DNA of 21,264 bases from a virus, in the IMG/VR virus record IMGVR_UViG_3300031772_000341, positions 1-21,264 of that record, one strand, 5' to 3'. This document shows, piece by piece, positions 20,054 to 21,264 of this stretch. The notes below the pieces were generated by a model. That model had not been told where the DNA came from. It searched no databases and saw only the letters and a program-made list of their open reading frames with translations. The position numbers and the translations under genes were made by a program. The first letter of the stretch is position 1. The number at the start of each line of letters is the position of its first letter.

Positions 20054-20857
20054 TTAAATTTTAGTCCCAGGGCTAAAGGTCCGCACCATGTTACGTACAC
20101 CTTCTCCAAGCACACCATATATAAAAGCATAATTTGGAACATACCTTAAAGATTTACCTCGATAGCTATTACGAACTGGTGAACCCATCTGACCAGGTAC
20201 CCCTGTATAACGAGTCTCCGTGAGGCTTTGGCAATATACGGGATGGTGATACACCCACGCAGCGCGAGAACCTGATGTGTCGTTAGTTGGATTAGTAAGC
20301 GTAGGGGAAGCGATTGTGGGGTGTGTTACACCACCGCCAGTAATTCCTCCACCATCTACCGTGTTGTCATTCGAACTAGGTGTTTGAAACGGAGAATAAA
20401 GCTGGTTATCAGGAACTTGTTCGCCATACCAAGTATGTGTACCGAAGTTACGTAGACCAGGTTCAGGCCCATAAGCAGTTTGAACACTCGCGTTAGCGTT
20501 ACTGTAAATACCCTGCGCACGAAAGCCAACGTAGCTATCTAGTAATCCAGACGCATGAGGTTGAATATTTTCGTAGTTAGTCCAGTAACCAGAAATAGCA
20601 GGAGGCACCGCCCGCCAATCCGTAGTGAAATAACCATTGAGATTCGGAGGACCTACTGGAATACGACCAAAATCAGCACCTTCATCATTAACCCCGTACC
20701 AAGTCTGTTGTACCCCAGAAGGGGGTACATACCCACTTGAAATAGTTAAGTACGTGTCGGTGAGATTTAAGTTGTCACCAGTACGCTGAGGGCCCGACTG
20801 GATCGGGTGATAAAGGTTTTTATCGTATTTCCAATTAGTCTGCGCTGCGTATACCAT
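20054..20857 (-). CDS. Tyr/Trp-rich putative virion protein
   Basis: A 267-residue protein from ATG 20857, with GGAG seven bases upstream. It is rich in Tyr, Trp, Asn, Gly and Pro (WKYDKNLYHP, SGYVPPSGVQQTWYGVND, WRAVPPAISGYWTNYENI). Residues 165-195 are low-complexity Thr/Asn/Gly, and the end is helical (YAFIYGVLGEGVRNMVRTF). The repeated WYG and SGY patterns look like surface-loop repeats. It is the first gene before the capsid gene, with an 83-base gap. The family is not recognised. A portal-proximal, head-fibre or neck role is only a guess. Confidence 0.6.
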   Translation of the reverse strand: MVYAAQTNWKYDKNLYHPIQSGPQRTGDNLNLTDTYLTISSGYVPPSGVQQTWYGVNDEGADFGRIPVGPPNLNGYFTTDWRAVPPAISGYWTNYENIQPHASGLLDSYVGFRAQGIYSNANASVQTAYGPEPGLRNFGTHTWYGEQVPDNQLYSPFQTPSSNDNTVDGGGITGGGVTHPTIASPTLTNPTNDTSGSRAAWVYHHPVYCQSLTETRYTGVPGQMGSPVRNSYRGKSLRYVPNYAFIYGVLGEGVRNMVRTFSPGTKI

Positions 20858-20919
20858 AGTGCCACTCCAGCTTATTTAATTGTACTTGTTCTAAAATATT
20901 AAAGAGCTTGTAAGGGTAA

Positions 20920-21258
20920 ATGTCTTCCCACATAGAGAAAGCCCTTACGATGTTTTTCGAAGACCCAGAAGCATCTATAGCTTGTTTTTCAGGCTCAATA
21001 ACAGAAAGTCTTACCCACCCACGGGGGATTAAAAAAGTTATTCCTTATTTAATCAAAGCTTCTATAGTCGGTTATATGCTGGCGACTTTTGTAAGCCCGG
21101 CTATTGAAGAAAGATTTAGGCTCACAAAAAATGAGGCCATAGCGACCGCATTTATTATCGGTTATGCCGGAATTCGAATCTTGGCCGCAGCTGAGCGTAT
21201 AGCCGAAAAAGAACTAGGACGCCGACTAGGAAAAGATAAAGAAAATAATATTAGTTAA
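20920..21258 (+). CDS. Holin-like small membrane protein
   Basis: A 112-residue protein starting at ATG 20920 with AAGGG seven bases upstream. The N-terminal 35 residues are amphipathic. Two hydrophobic segments lie at about 38-60 (VIPYLIKASIVGYMLATFV) and 72-92 (EAIATAFIIGYAGIRILAA), followed by a charged C-terminal tail (ERIAEKELGRRLGKDKEN). The size, two membrane helices and basic/charged tail are those of class II holins. It would release the endolysin encoded at 9216-10088 if both are used for lysis. The gene is divergent from the virion operon. It could instead be an unrelated membrane protein. Confidence 0.65.
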   Translation: MSSHIEKALTMFFEDPEASIACFSGSITESLTHPRGIKKVIPYLIKASIVGYMLATFVSPAIEERFRLTKNEAIATAFIIGYAGIRILAAAERIAEKELGRRLGKDKENNIS

Positions 21259-21264
21259 TAACTA

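Noticed and set aside
1-21264. tRNA genes, CRISPR arrays, insertion sequences, integrase
   Set aside because: I looked for TpsiC-like and cloverleaf patterns, regularly spaced repeats with unique spacers, transposase motifs and tyrosine/serine recombinase motifs on both strands and saw none. This was by eye only.

Overview
The window reads as part of the genome of a tailed phage whose likely host is a cyanobacterium. Evidence for a phage is an HK97-fold-like major capsid protein (18855-19970, minus), at least six tail-fibre or virion-appendage genes (1-4829 and 11593-12132, minus), a lambda R-type endolysin (9216-10088, minus) and a two-helix holin-like membrane protein (20920-21258, plus). 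The cyanobacterial link rests on recalled resemblance of several small proteins (3056-3181, 10413-10661, 17564-17827) to cyanophage proteins and on one HIP1 octamer (6013-6020). It is an inference. No terminase, portal, integrase, DNA polymerase, tRNA or CRISPR array is visible.

Layout from left to right: (1) 1-5049, minus strand, is a fibre and appendage module. It holds a partial fibre gene, a 619-residue protein with seven 52-residue beta-propeller blades, two small proteins that share its C-terminal module, a collagen-like fibre, a glycine-rich fibre with W-F motifs, and three small ORFs (41, 30 and 55 residues). (2) 5050-5436 is an AT-rich divergent intergenic region. (3) 5437-8206, plus strand, is an accessory island: a zinc/HNH-like protein, a winged-helix reading frame, a coiled-coil protein, a putative helix-turn-helix protein, an unknown, and a Dam-methylase-like protein whose catalytic motif is degraded. 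A block of RNA hairpins lies at 6781-6911. (4) 8157-10661, minus strand, has two internal-virion-like or unknown proteins, the endolysin and two small proteins. (5) 10797-11600, plus strand, is a two-gene cassette: an excisionase-like DNA-binding protein and a Dps/ferritin-like protein. (6) 11593-20857, minus strand, is the main virion operon. In transcription order it runs from a Trp/Tyr-rich protein to the capsid protein, a capsid-associated protein, a strong terminator, a zinc protein, a helix-hairpin-helix protein, several unknown virion candidates, a 514-residue protein with a SWIM-type zinc pattern, and a fibre with hexapeptide repeats. (7) 20920-21258, plus strand, is the holin-like gene.

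The minus-strand genes are tightly packed, with start/stop overlaps of 1-4 bases, as expected for late virion genes. The plus-strand islands carry mostly DNA-binding or regulatory proteins and meet the virion genes in convergent overlaps (50 bases at 8157-8206, 8 bases at 11593-11600). The points most worth a second look are the plus-strand island with its apparently non-catalytic HNH-like and Dam-like proteins, the closed seven-bladed propeller fibre, the Dps-like protein with a lysine in its metal site, the SWIM-like motif in a virion candidate, and a perfect 9-bp hairpin over the capsid start codon.
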